From positions 131,816-195,815 of the forward strand of contig NZ_DIIM01000020.1 in NCBI RefSeq assembly GCF_002420705.1: DNA of 64,000 bases, written 5' to 3'. The translations under genes were made by a program, and so were the position numbers. Source of the DNA: Sphingobacterium sp. UBA5670. GTDB taxonomy: Bacteria > Bacteroidota > Bacteroidia > Sphingobacteriales > Sphingobacteriaceae. Under the pieces are notes generated by a model. It searched no databases and was not told the DNA's origin. It saw only the letters and a list, made by a program, of their open reading frames with translations. Numbering within the stretch: the stretch's first letter is position 1; the number at the start of each line of letters is the position of its first letter. Shown piece by piece: positions 55,586-63,484 of the stretch.

Positions 55586-55648
55586 TATTAATCAATCAAA
55601 AAGAATAAAATAGATAAATGAGTATATTTAATTATATGTAACTAATTT

Positions 55649-57592
55649 TTATATCAACTTTTGAATCTCTATGTCAATAATATTTTTGATTTCTTCGCGA
55701 ATCATACTATAAATCTTTATCACTAATTCTTGTTCAACTTTTGAAATAATAGGAATTGGCTTATAACCATCCTCTTCCCTTTTGAGCTCTTCGTGATCAT
55801 TTTGAATCTCACAATGAAAGGCTTTCAAAGCAATCTTCTGGTCAGGCGTATCGGCCACCATTCCAACAAACTCACCACTGGATAATGACGCAATTTTAGA
55901 CGCTGGGACAGCTGCTTCCAGCTGCTTGGATTTACTAATGGACGTATCATTTCGGTTAATAGAAAGGCTTTGGCGGTCTTGCATTATCCGTCCGATCCGT
56001 TCTGATAAAAGCTTGGCAGTGTCTCCTGTTACTTGCCCAGAAATAATATTACCAACAATCCCAATGATCACATCGGCTTGCTCCTTTCCATAATCCATTC
56101 TTAATTGCGAAAGGTCTTGTATTCCTAATGTTGTAGAAACCTTATTACTCCTTGCCGTTGCGATTAAACTATCCATTCGGTTAAGGTAGATGGTTGGAAA
56201 CTCGTCAAAGATCAGGCTTGATTTAAGTTTACCTTTCTCGTTAACAATCTTGATAAGTCGATTTACGAACAGTGACAGAACTGCCCCATATATCTGTATT
56301 TTTTTTGGGTTGTTACCCATACAAACGATCTTTGGATGATCAGGATCATTGATGTCCAAAGTAAAATCATTGCCACTTAATACGTAATATAATTGAGGTG
56401 ATGACAGCCTGGCAAGGGCAATTTTTGCAGATCCAATCTGTCCTTCAAGTTGCTCCATTGCTCCATTTTGGAAGGCATTTATAAAGGGATTGATCAATAC
56501 CTCTATCTCCGATTCTGTTCGTAGCACACTAAATAATTTATCATAGGGCACCTGTAAAAGTTCCAGCACATGGGGTAAGGTACAAAACTCACCATCCTGG
56601 TATTTACGAAGAAACCAGATCAGTGCCGTCAGGAAATTAATTGGTGACTCAATAAAAAAATCCCCTTGTTTGGTTTGCCATTGGCGATTTAATCCTAATA
56701 AAATAGTACGTGCTGATTCAGCAGCATCAGTAATATCATTCATACCTAACGGGTCTAAAGGATTACATCTGTGCGATCTGGAAAGGTCATCAAAATTGAT
56801 AAAGAAGCATTGGCTTTTTTCTCCATATTTATCCTTGTTTTTTAACCAGGTATTATATGCAATAATGGAAAGATCCGGCATTTTAAAATCATAAACGAAC
56901 ATGGTAAACCCTTTTCTTATGTGCTGAGTTATAACATGCCGAATAGCGAAATAACTTTTCCCGGCACCTGGAGTTCCTAAAACAAGTAGTCCTCTTTGAG
57001 GAGAAATTACATTGATCCAGCTTCTCCTTTTCTTATTTTTTAGTTGGTAAATTGCGGGAAGATTAATACTAAATTCATTCTCGATCAGTCGTTCCTCCTG
57101 TGGAAAGGTCTCATTCTCTTCATTGAATATATCATCGGATAAGGCATCGCGAATGATACGACTTAGGTAGGTTCCCCCTGTTATGAGTAATATGATCCCG
57201 ACAAAAGTAATACTAATGTAGGCCCAGGTCAGTAAACCCAGAGGGAGATATAACTTAAACAAAAAATACCCGATAAAATATAGTAACAAGCCAGTAAAAA
57301 TATAGGTTGCGACCAGCTTGTCTTGGATTTTTTCACTCTTTTTACCTTTTACCCCTACCAGCGATAAGACCAAAAAGAACAGCGCAATGAGCTTTGATTT
57401 ATGAAATGAGCTAAACAATCCTGCTTTCAAAATAATATTTAGAATCTTGTCTGTGAATGACCCGGATAGCCCGATACTTGAAAAATATTGATACAAATAA
57501 TAGTAAAAATGGAGCAGCAAAATAATGATTGCTATCCATCTCGTCATGTCGATTATCTTTCTCAACGCTTGTTCATTTTCTCCTGTTGACAT
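55649..57592 (-). CDS. VirD4/TraG-type conjugative coupling protein, Bacteroidota MobC class
   Basis: This 647-residue inner-membrane ATPase links the relaxosome to a conjugation pore. Four hydrophobic segments (about 14-35, 55-75, 90-110, 117-140) resemble the YWFCY N-terminal domain of Bacteroidota mobilization proteins. The motor has Walker A GTPGAGKS (near 207-214) and Walker B SLIFDEFPTIY (near 455-465). It is the third gene of the mobilization operon, 45 bases after the relaxase. The pore genes it would need are not in the window. Confidence 0.92.
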   Translation of the reverse strand: MSTGENEQALRKIIDMTRWIAIIILLLHFYYYLYQYFSSIGLSGSFTDKILNIILKAGLFSSFHKSKLIALFFLVLSLVGVKGKKSEKIQDKLVATYIFTGLLLYFIGYFLFKLYLPLGLLTWAYISITFVGIILLITGGTYLSRIIRDALSDDIFNEENETFPQEERLIENEFSINLPAIYQLKNKKRRSWINVISPQRGLLVLGTPGAGKSYFAIRHVITQHIRKGFTMFVYDFKMPDLSIIAYNTWLKNKDKYGEKSQCFFINFDDLSRSHRCNPLDPLGMNDITDAAESARTILLGLNRQWQTKQGDFFIESPINFLTALIWFLRKYQDGEFCTLPHVLELLQVPYDKLFSVLRTESEIEVLINPFINAFQNGAMEQLEGQIGSAKIALARLSSPQLYYVLSGNDFTLDINDPDHPKIVCMGNNPKKIQIYGAVLSLFVNRLIKIVNEKGKLKSSLIFDEFPTIYLNRMDSLIATARSNKVSTTLGIQDLSQLRMDYGKEQADVIIGIVGNIISGQVTGDTAKLLSERIGRIMQDRQSLSINRNDTSISKSKQLEAAVPASKIASLSSGEFVGMVADTPDQKIALKAFHCEIQNDHEELKREEDGYKPIPIISKVEQELVIKIYSMIREEIKNIIDIEIQKLI

Positions 57593-57637
57593 GTTTTTTG
57601 GTATTTAATTGTGATACATTTAATTCTTAAAATGGTG

Positions 57638-58897
57638 CTATTTTCGCTTCTTCCGCTTCTTTTTCTTCCATACATTGGGTACCGCAGAAGCTGCATATTC
57701 ATAGCTGCTGAGAAGTTCCATCATAGATTTTTGATCCAGTTGCAGATATGACTCCCAGCTCCTGGCTACATTGTTGCCTACTGGAAATACTGTTTTTTCA
57801 TGCATCTTAGATCCTACGATAATGGTATTACCATTATCATTTTGTGGTAAATGCAGTCGCTCCAATAGGGCTTTAGCTGCAAATTCTTTACCCAGATCGC
57901 GACCATTGAAAACGGTTTTGTTTTTCATATCTATATAGGTGATCCCAAAGATCACTCCTTCTTTTCCTATCCTCGGGATCAGTCTGATATCATCCCTTTT
58001 CAAAAGATCAGACAGTTCTTTCAGGGAACTGGGCCGTTTGGATTTCAGCGTAAAGAGCACTGCAGCAGCAAGCGTTTTTTTATGCAGCTGCCTGGTAATA
58101 TTGTTTTTTATAAACCGCTTTTGAAGATTCTTTAAGGTAGCCTGATTATAAAATGAACTGGCCTTTACCGGCTTACCCACTGTTTGGCCATATTGATCTA
58201 ATATCCGGTATTGAAGGCCATCATGCGCCAGTAACCGGCTCCCCTCTTCCCCAGTATCAACCCGCACATTATACAAACTTAATACAGCATTTAACTCGGC
58301 AATAGAAGTATATTTATACTGATCCAACACCTGTATTAGTACTGCAGATATAGCTCTTTTTGTAGGCAACCTACCATACTGAACCTTTCCAAAATCGGCA
58401 GGTTTTAATTCAAATGGCTGTTTCTTTTGGTCTTCTGCGCGTACCAGTCTATACTTAGTTTCGATCTCTTTTCTGGCAGGTTCTGACCTTTGAGAACCGA
58501 TATTATGGAGGCTTATCCTTTCCCCATCATAGGTTATATTAGTGGAAACTATATGCATATGCTCATGACCACTATCCTTGTGCCGGTAAACCAGGTAAGG
58601 TTGTTTTTCAAACCCAATCTTTTCCATATAATCAGTTGCTATCTGACTCATTTTATCATCAGTCAGCCGTTCTTCAGGTGAAAAATTCAGAGATATATGG
58701 ACTGTATTGGTCTTCACATCAGGTCTTGTTGAAGTTAATTTAAGTAACATTTTCAGCCTTAAATCAGGGCATTCGGCACACTTTTCTGAGGGCATATTGG
58801 AGACCTTTAGTAAAGAAGCATCCTCACTTTGTACCTTGTTTTCATTATAGAAAAAGGCCCTTCGCATAGACTTTCCAATACCAATTACAGCAACCAT
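57638..58897 (-). CDS. Relaxase/mobilization nuclease, MobB/BmgA-like
   Basis: This 419-residue protein nicks oriT and carries the strand into the recipient. The relaxase domain (about 1-180) has the three-histidine region at HKDSGHEHMHIVSTNI and an upstream candidate Tyr in VYRHK. The rest is basic and ends with a Lys/Arg-rich tail. The N-terminus VAVIGIGKSMRRAFFYNENKV is the pattern I know from Bacteroidota MOBP-type relaxases. Its start overlaps the upstream MobC-like gene by 13 bases, so translation is coupled. Confidence 0.93.
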   Translation of the reverse strand: MVAVIGIGKSMRRAFFYNENKVQSEDASLLKVSNMPSEKCAECPDLRLKMLLKLTSTRPDVKTNTVHISLNFSPEERLTDDKMSQIATDYMEKIGFEKQPYLVYRHKDSGHEHMHIVSTNITYDGERISLHNIGSQRSEPARKEIETKYRLVRAEDQKKQPFELKPADFGKVQYGRLPTKRAISAVLIQVLDQYKYTSIAELNAVLSLYNVRVDTGEEGSRLLAHDGLQYRILDQYGQTVGKPVKASSFYNQATLKNLQKRFIKNNITRQLHKKTLAAAVLFTLKSKRPSSLKELSDLLKRDDIRLIPRIGKEGVIFGITYIDMKNKTVFNGRDLGKEFAAKALLERLHLPQNDNGNTIIVGSKMHEKTVFPVGNNVARSWESYLQLDQKSMMELLSSYEYAASAVPNVWKKKKRKKRK

Positions 58898-59277
58898 TTC
58901 TCACCCGTTTTGGACACATAATTACTGACCTCATTAATCTGACTGGCCATAAGATTCCACTCCTTTTCGCATGAGCGAACCCACAAACGCACACCTAAAT
59001 CAGAACTGGTGGTATGCAACTTTTTAACCATCTGATTGTAGTTATTGGCAATACCATTCAGGTCATTTTGAAGTTTGATCAAGATCGCAAGCACTTCCTG
59101 CAAGGAAGCATTTCTTACTTCTTTAATCATGGGTTTGCCCATTAAGATCTTCCTTGAGTAGGTACTTAATTTCCGCTCACTGGTCTGTTGGAATTGCTTA
59201 TTAAGCTTCTCATATTCTTCAGTATTTAACCGTAGATGAAGCCATTTGTCCCTGATTTTTTTTTCCTTTTCCATCAC
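58885..59277 (-). CDS. Relaxosome accessory protein (MobA/MobC-like)
   Basis: This 130-residue protein has a ribbon-helix-helix-like N-terminus (WLHLRLNTEEYEKLNKQF, about 12-29) and a helical C-terminal half with the conserved LIKLQNDLNGIANNYNQM typical of MobC-type accessory proteins. It would bind oriT and help the relaxase. It is the first gene of the operon MobC-relaxase-coupling protein, so oriT is expected just upstream (about 59280-59520). Confidence 0.9.
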   Translation of the reverse strand: MMEKEKKIRDKWLHLRLNTEEYEKLNKQFQQTSERKLSTYSRKILMGKPMIKEVRNASLQEVLAILIKLQNDLNGIANNYNQMVKKLHTTSSDLGVRLWVRSCEKEWNLMASQINEVSNYVSKTGEKWLL

Positions 59278-59552
59278 TATATCTTTTACACAAAATCAAA
59301 ATATGTCTTAATAAAGACCTCCCCACGAGTTCCGAGTAAGGGGAGCAAATATCCCGATTGTGATACATCGGTACATCTTGCCGTTTCCGGGCGAAGACAG
59401 GGAAACCCAACGCAATAGATTTAATCATTAGCGCCCCTGCTATTTTACAAAGTTAGAATGCCTGTGATACAAAACCGAGTGTTAGCCGAATATCGGCTAA
59501 CAGCAAAAGTCAAAAAATGATGACCTTTGCAAAGAACCTTAAATGTAGTGTT
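59278..59552. other. Candidate oriT and control region
   Basis: This intergenic stretch separates the - strand mobilization operon from the + strand 59553 gene. It holds a perfect 10-bp inverted repeat with a three-base loop (59480-59489 and 59493-59502), and the 9-mer TGTGATACA twice (59359-59367 and 59463-59471). In mobilizable Bacteroidota elements oriT usually lies directly upstream of the relaxosome genes. The nick site itself cannot be identified by eye. Confidence 0.45.
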
Positions 59553-59819
59553 ATGGAAAATAGAGAATGGAAATGGTTCTATCAGCTGATGCTGTCTGGG
59601 CCTGGTATGGAGGAAACGGTAAAACACAGCTTTGCCTTAAGCAGAAGTCTAACCTTATTGTTGTCCCATATTTTGGAGTCTGGACTAAAAGAGCGGAAGG
59701 GGGATTTAATTGAATGTTATCCCGAAGAATTGATTCAGGAACTAAATGAGTTAAGAATTAATTTGCTGGAAAAATCGAATCTTCTTAAGCTAACGGAAAA
59801 ATTGGCTCAAAGAAAATGA
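59553..59819 (+). CDS. Hypothetical protein of mobile element, 88 residues
   Basis: This predicted all-helical protein begins MENREWKWFYQLMLSGPG and has a Leu/Glu-rich C-terminal half (LIQELNELRINLLEKSNLL) that could form a coiled coil. I do not recognise a family. It is divergent from the mobilization operon and followed at once by a terminator, so it is a single-gene unit. An in-frame ATG at 59517 would add 12 residues and is less likely because it enters the inverted-repeat region. Confidence 0.65.
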   Translation: MENREWKWFYQLMLSGPGMEETVKHSFALSRSLTLLLSHILESGLKERKGDLIECYPEELIQELNELRINLLEKSNLLKLTEKLAQRK

Positions 59820-59820
59820 G

Positions 59821-59852
59821 AAAGGGCGGGAACAAATGTTCCTGCCCTTTCT
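59821..59852 (+). terminator. Intrinsic terminator
   Basis: AAAGGGCGGGAACA pairs with TGTTCCTGCCCTTT (one G-T pair) around a two-base loop, directly after the 59553 gene. The following sequence has only a short T-run. Confidence 0.75.
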
Positions 59853-59920
59853 TATAAAATTATCAAATTATTCTATTGCTATTATTTTTGCATCTTGGAA
59901 TTTTGGTTTGGCACTATATT

Positions 59921-60142
59921 TTAAGAAAAAAGTAAACCCAATATCGACCAAAATATCACTGCCAATGCAGTCCAATTTAAACAATGCTCTAAAATGAGGG
60001 TACATATTCCAATAAAGTAATTGGAGAAATGCTGCAGGCCTCCCATTCCGCGGCGGTTAAATCTTCTTGCGGCAATTATGAGCCTGACAATTATTGCTAC
60101 TGCAAGAAAAAAGGTGTGTTTATTTGTGATCAATGTTTCCAT
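59921..60142 (-). CDS. Small membrane protein, 73 residues
   Basis: The protein has two hydrophobic segments (about 11-24 and 50-71) on either side of a basic, Gly-rich loop (RRFNRRGMGG). It resembles short proteins seen in many Bacteroidota mobile elements that databases sometimes mislabel as transporter permeases. It starts one base after the 65-residue gene and is the last of a run of - strand element genes. Function unknown. Confidence 0.7.
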   Translation of the reverse strand: METLITNKHTFFLAVAIIVRLIIAARRFNRRGMGGLQHFSNYFIGICTLILEHCLNWTALAVIFWSILGLLFS

Positions 60143-60143
60143 G

Positions 60144-60341
60144 TCATTGCGGTTTAAGGTTACCTGCCTGTTCTTTTAGTTTGACCAGTTTTTCGTAAAT
60201 ATCCCGCCAGTAGTGCTGCCGGTATTTGTCATTTTCGTGTGGCGGAACATAGTGCATATCTTTAAAGTTCCCGGCCTGTTCTATTGCTTTTTCAAGATCG
60301 TCTACTACAATCTGAAAGCCATTCAGATCAATTATTTTCAT
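60144..60341 (-). CDS. Hypothetical protein, 65 residues
   Basis: A soluble acidic protein starting MKIIDLNGFQIVVDDLEKAI, with an aromatic-rich middle (KYRQHYWRDIYEKL). It overlaps the upstream 150-residue gene by 14 bases and is followed by the small membrane protein after one base, so these are one operon. No family with known function is recognised. Confidence 0.75.
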   Translation of the reverse strand: MKIIDLNGFQIVVDDLEKAIEQAGNFKDMHYVPPHENDKYRQHYWRDIYEKLVKLKEQAGNLKPQ

Positions 60342-60780
60342 ATGCCTTTAATATTTCTTCGATTGAAAACTGATCTGTAAAAAATTCTTCGCTAGAATAA
60401 TCCGCCCATCCTTTATAGGTTCCATTGCCGAAGGCATCAATACATATACAGCTGGTGCCTATTGTTGACTGTGGCGTATGCAAGTGGGCAATTTCATTTT
60501 GGGTGGCTTCCAGAAAACACCAACCCATTTGCTGTTCAAATCCCTCCACGATTTCCGAAAGTCCGTAGTCTGCATCAAAGAATTGAATTTCGGCATTGAA
60601 GAATTGTGCTGCATAAAAGGTGTTGCAGTTTTCAAACGCTTTAAAAAAACGGATTCGTTTAGCCTGTTCTTTTCGCCACTCAAGGGATATAGTAATTATC
60701 GCAAAGGAGCAGTTATCCCAGTCACTGTTTGTTTGAGCGCGAACGATTATATAATCAGTTGGAATATGTGATAAATTCAT
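60328..60780 (-). CDS. Hypothetical protein, 150 residues
   Basis: A soluble protein of mixed alpha/beta character, with an N-terminal strand-rich part (DYIIVRAQTNSDWDNC), a helical part rich in Phe and Ala around 45-75, and an acidic C-terminus. No recognised family. It lies in the same run as its neighbours, 39 bases after the 156-residue gene. Confidence 0.75.
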   Translation of the reverse strand: MNLSHIPTDYIIVRAQTNSDWDNCSFAIITISLEWRKEQAKRIRFFKAFENCNTFYAAQFFNAEIQFFDADYGLSEIVEGFEQQMGWCFLEATQNEIAHLHTPQSTIGTSCICIDAFGNGTYKGWADYSSEEFFTDQFSIEEILKAYENN

Positions 60781-60819
60781 AGTTTTATTTTTAATGGTTA
60801 CTTGATGTTTTAAGGATAA

Positions 60820-61290
60820 TTAATACCAATGATCATAATTTCCGGTCCATACCATAATGGGATCAATTTTAGATTCAGATAAAACCCGATCTAGGTTTTT
60901 TCTTAAGGTTTTGCGATCATAATCCGTAGAAATATCAGGATCAATATACTTGGCTTCCGTATCTTCAATCCATCTACAAACTGCTATGGCTGCTATTGCC
61001 TCCTGTACAGTAGCATTATAACCGATACTGGCATGATAGGTACCATATTGTAGCCAGTGTAACCGCTGCGTTATTACCTCAACGGTTACAGGTCTGGGTA
61101 CATCGGCAATAAAGTTCAAACCTGCTTTTCCTGAATTGGCATAGTCTACCAATTCCTGCAGATAATACCGGGGGTTAAATTTGGGCACTTTATCGCCGCG
61201 ATATTGCTCTTTGAGCACTTGGTTCAATTCAATAATAAATGGTTCATTTTTATATTGATCTTTTAATTCAATTTTCATATACACTGTCAT
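60820..61290 (-). CDS. Hypothetical protein, 156 residues
   Basis: A soluble protein beginning near MKIELKDQYKNEPFII (an in-frame ATG at 61278 is an alternative start). The middle has a conserved-looking RLHWLQYGTYHASIGYNATVQEAIAAIAVCRWIE stretch, split here by no motif I know. It sits between the DUF932 gene and the 150-residue gene, and a hairpin separates it from DUF932. It may belong to the element's housekeeping genes. Confidence 0.72.
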   Translation of the reverse strand: MTVYMKIELKDQYKNEPFIIELNQVLKEQYRGDKVPKFNPRYYLQELVDYANSGKAGLNFIADVPRPVTVEVITQRLHWLQYGTYHASIGYNATVQEAIAAIAVCRWIEDTEAKYIDPDISTDYDRKTLRKNLDRVLSESKIDPIMVWTGNYDHWY

Positions 61291-61306
61291 AGAAAATAGT
61301 TTTGTA

Positions 61307-61333
61307 ACCTGCCAGCTTGAAAGGCTGGCAGGT
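61307..61333. other. Intercistronic hairpin
   Basis: ACCTGCCAGC pairs perfectly with GCTGGCAGGT around a seven-base loop, between the DUF932 gene and the next - strand gene. No T-run follows, so it is more likely an RNA processing or stability element than a full terminator. Confidence 0.6.
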
Positions 61334-61340
61334 AGGTGGA

Positions 61341-62414
61341 TTAATTAAAGGCTAATACTTCGCTGCCATATCGTTCAAATCCAATACAGAGTTCAAAGGC
61401 TTTCTGTACCCTGTCTTTTACTGTACCGCCTAATACTATGTTATCGAGTTTGGCCTCATTACTGCCGAAATTGTGTACATTCTGATAATATCCTGTTACG
61501 GCATTATAGGCACCGAACAAAGTACCTTTTGTTGTATCCATCAATTGGCTGTCTGCGGTCATCGCATAGGCAAAGGCTTGGTCAACTGTATTTTTAAAGC
61601 GTGTAGATAATTCACCTTCTGCACCTTTGGCAAGATGTTCCAATGTTTCTTTATTAGGGCAAAGGACAATTTGAATTAACCTTTTTACGGCTTGGTCTGT
61701 GATCCGAACGGTTGACCAGTGGTTAAACAACACTTCCATTTCTTTTCCGTTCTTTGCGGCAATACCCATAATCCGATACGCCTCCTTTAGGCGGGATTGA
61801 GCATTTTGGGTATGCTTGATACGTACCACATTTGATTTGTTAGCCATCGCCGCATTTAAGGTGTTTTGGCAAACAATGCGTACATGTGTAAATGCCGCTG
61901 TTATACTTCCACTGCCATCATGAGAAGTGGTCAGGAATATGTATTGTTCGGTCAGATCGTCACCATTGCCCACGCGGATTGTATCAGGTAGTTTGGCAGT
62001 AATGAAAATGCGCTCCCCGTTTCCTAATACTCCTGCTGTTTCATACAATACGCCTTTACCCTCAGAAACTATCGCATCAAAAAATGCAAAGGCTTCTGTA
62101 TTTTGTACCACATGATAATCCTTGCCTACCACACCTAGAGGAAATTTGTTATCTGTCCTTATTGTAGCGAATGCTTGCGGTACAGGTATACCACTATAAT
62201 CAATTATGCTTCCGTCTTCTGATATACTAACCTTATCACTAACCGTTTGCAAGGGTATTTTTTCTACTTCGTAATCTAAGCCTGCGTAAATGATGGCCTC
62301 TTTACTGGAAGGATAGTTTTCGACAACTTGTCCCAGTCCGTGCCACGCTTTTTGTTTAACGGAAAAAAATGAGTGTTGTCCTGTGATGTTATTAAAATTG
62401 ATATTATGTGACAT
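61341..62414 (-). CDS. DUF932 (phage/plasmid-like, TIGR03299 type) protein
   Basis: This 357-residue protein matches the DUF932 family found on phages, plasmids and conjugative elements. The landmarks are AWHGLGQVVENYPSSKEAI near the N-terminus, TTSHDGSGSITAAFTHVRIVCQNTLNAA in the middle and NAVTGYYQNVHNFGSNEAK near the end. The function is unknown; a role in the plasmid or element life cycle is usual by context. It leads the - strand run down to 59921. Confidence 0.9.
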   Translation of the reverse strand: MSHNINFNNITGQHSFFSVKQKAWHGLGQVVENYPSSKEAIIYAGLDYEVEKIPLQTVSDKVSISEDGSIIDYSGIPVPQAFATIRTDNKFPLGVVGKDYHVVQNTEAFAFFDAIVSEGKGVLYETAGVLGNGERIFITAKLPDTIRVGNGDDLTEQYIFLTTSHDGSGSITAAFTHVRIVCQNTLNAAMANKSNVVRIKHTQNAQSRLKEAYRIMGIAAKNGKEMEVLFNHWSTVRITDQAVKRLIQIVLCPNKETLEHLAKGAEGELSTRFKNTVDQAFAYAMTADSQLMDTTKGTLFGAYNAVTGYYQNVHNFGSNEAKLDNIVLGGTVKDRVQKAFELCIGFERYGSEVLAFN

Positions 62415-62610
62415 GATAAAATGATTTAAGATGTTTAAAAAATGAAATTGAATTAAAACTGTAGCTTGTACTTCTGCCTGCCTTAAGGTTTGTCTCTGGC
62501 CCTTTTTAGGTAGTTCCCTTTTGGGTTTCTGGGAGTGGTTCCTGTGCTGTTCATTTTCTTACGTTTAAAAGTTTACATAATGTTTATTGGTATGCTTCCT
62601 TTTTTTTTGC
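62415..62610. other. Upstream region of the DUF932 operon
   Basis: About 200 bases with no coding potential. No exact TAnnTTTG box is seen on the - strand near the DUF932 start. T- and C-rich runs are present. Confidence 0.4.
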
Positions 62611-62783
62611 CACCGACCCGCGGCTGTTTTTTTCAAAAGAAAAACCGAAAAAAAGAAAGCAAGCAAAGAATGGTGGGCGGCTAGCGAAGTGCTATAAGTC
62701 CCGAAGGGTGGAATGCGTAGCAGGCCATTATGCGCACGCAGCGAAGCAGAACAACATTAGCTTAGCTGCCCTTTTGGTCGGTT
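62611..62783. ncRNA. Possible structured RNA or cis element in mobile element
   Basis: This stretch is distinctly richer in G and C than its surroundings and has no reading frame. Its ends ACCGACC (62612-62618) and GGTCGGT (62776-62782) are complementary and could close a multi-branched fold. The word CGAAG recurs at three places inside. It could be a regulatory RNA, a leader or a replication/transfer site. No known family is recognised, so the call is tentative. Confidence 0.3.
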
Positions 62784-62814
62784 ATTTTGAAAAAACATAT
62801 CGAACCTTTCCACT

Positions 62815-62841
62815 CAAAATAAAAACAGCCCCCAATGGGGG
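62815..62841 (-). terminator. Terminator-like hairpin on the - strand
   Basis: GCCCCC (62827-62832) pairs with GGGGGC (62836-62841) around a three-base loop. Read on the - strand it is followed by a T-rich stretch. No - strand gene is seen to its right before 62921, so it may be an attenuator, or it may end a small transcript. Confidence 0.55.
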
Positions 62842-62920
62842 CCGGTGAGTGCATTAGCTGATCTGTATAAAAACCAAAAACCAATTACAGTTGTTACTGC
62901 ATTAACATTATTGGCTTGAT

Positions 62921-63163
62921 ATGGAAATCTGGCAACTGGAAAAATTAAGAGAAAAAGGATTCAAGGTCCTCTACCGGGACCGGGATAAAGATTATTTCGT
63001 TCCCCGAACTGAACCGTATGAATGGCTATTGGAAACCATAAATGAAACGCCTTTGCGGGAGGATGAAATTATTGAGATAAGCGGCGCAATAGAACATTAC
63101 AAAGAGTATAAAGAACTATTGTCCTATATCAGGGTGGTGTACGTAAATGGGGAATTTGTCTGA
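62921..63163 (+). CDS. Hypothetical protein, 80 residues
   Basis: A small soluble protein starting MEIWQLEKLREKGFKVLYRD, rich in charged and aromatic residues, ending VVYVNGEFV. No family is recognised. It opens a + strand run of three short-spaced genes ending with the SRAP peptidase, divergent from DUF932. Confidence 0.7.
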   Translation: MEIWQLEKLREKGFKVLYRDRDKDYFVPRTEPYEWLLETINETPLREDEIIEISGAIEHYKEYKELLSYIRVVYVNGEFV

Positions 63164-63239
63164 ATCCTGCTATCTGACTGCGCAGGTGAATTTTTAAAAT
63201 TGGTTACGTTTTTCGTAAATTAGTATAGAGAGTATTTAC

Positions 63240-63482
63240 ATGAGCAATTTGTTTAGCCTTGAGCGCTTTGTCTGGCAAAAAGAAGGTGTAACCCTGAAGA
63301 TCCGAGAATTAGAGGTAGGGTCAGAAACCGTTTTTCATATCATCTTTAGTGATGACAGGAAACCATTAGTACTTACCCGCATGAAGAGCTTTGCCGGTGC
63401 TTTATGGACAAGCATTCCCCAGGGCCGTAAAGAGGCAGAGGACATTGGAAAGATTATTGAAGATCACTTTAAAAAAGGATAG
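63240..63482 (+). CDS. Hypothetical protein, 80 residues
   Basis: A small soluble protein beginning MSNLFSLERFVWQKEGVTLK, with a strand-rich first half and a basic helical end. No recognised family. The SRAP gene starts two bases after its stop, so the two are probably co-translated. Confidence 0.72.
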   Translation: MSNLFSLERFVWQKEGVTLKIRELEVGSETVFHIIFSDDRKPLVLTRMKSFAGALWTSIPQGRKEAEDIGKIIEDHFKKG

Positions 63483-63484
63483 TT

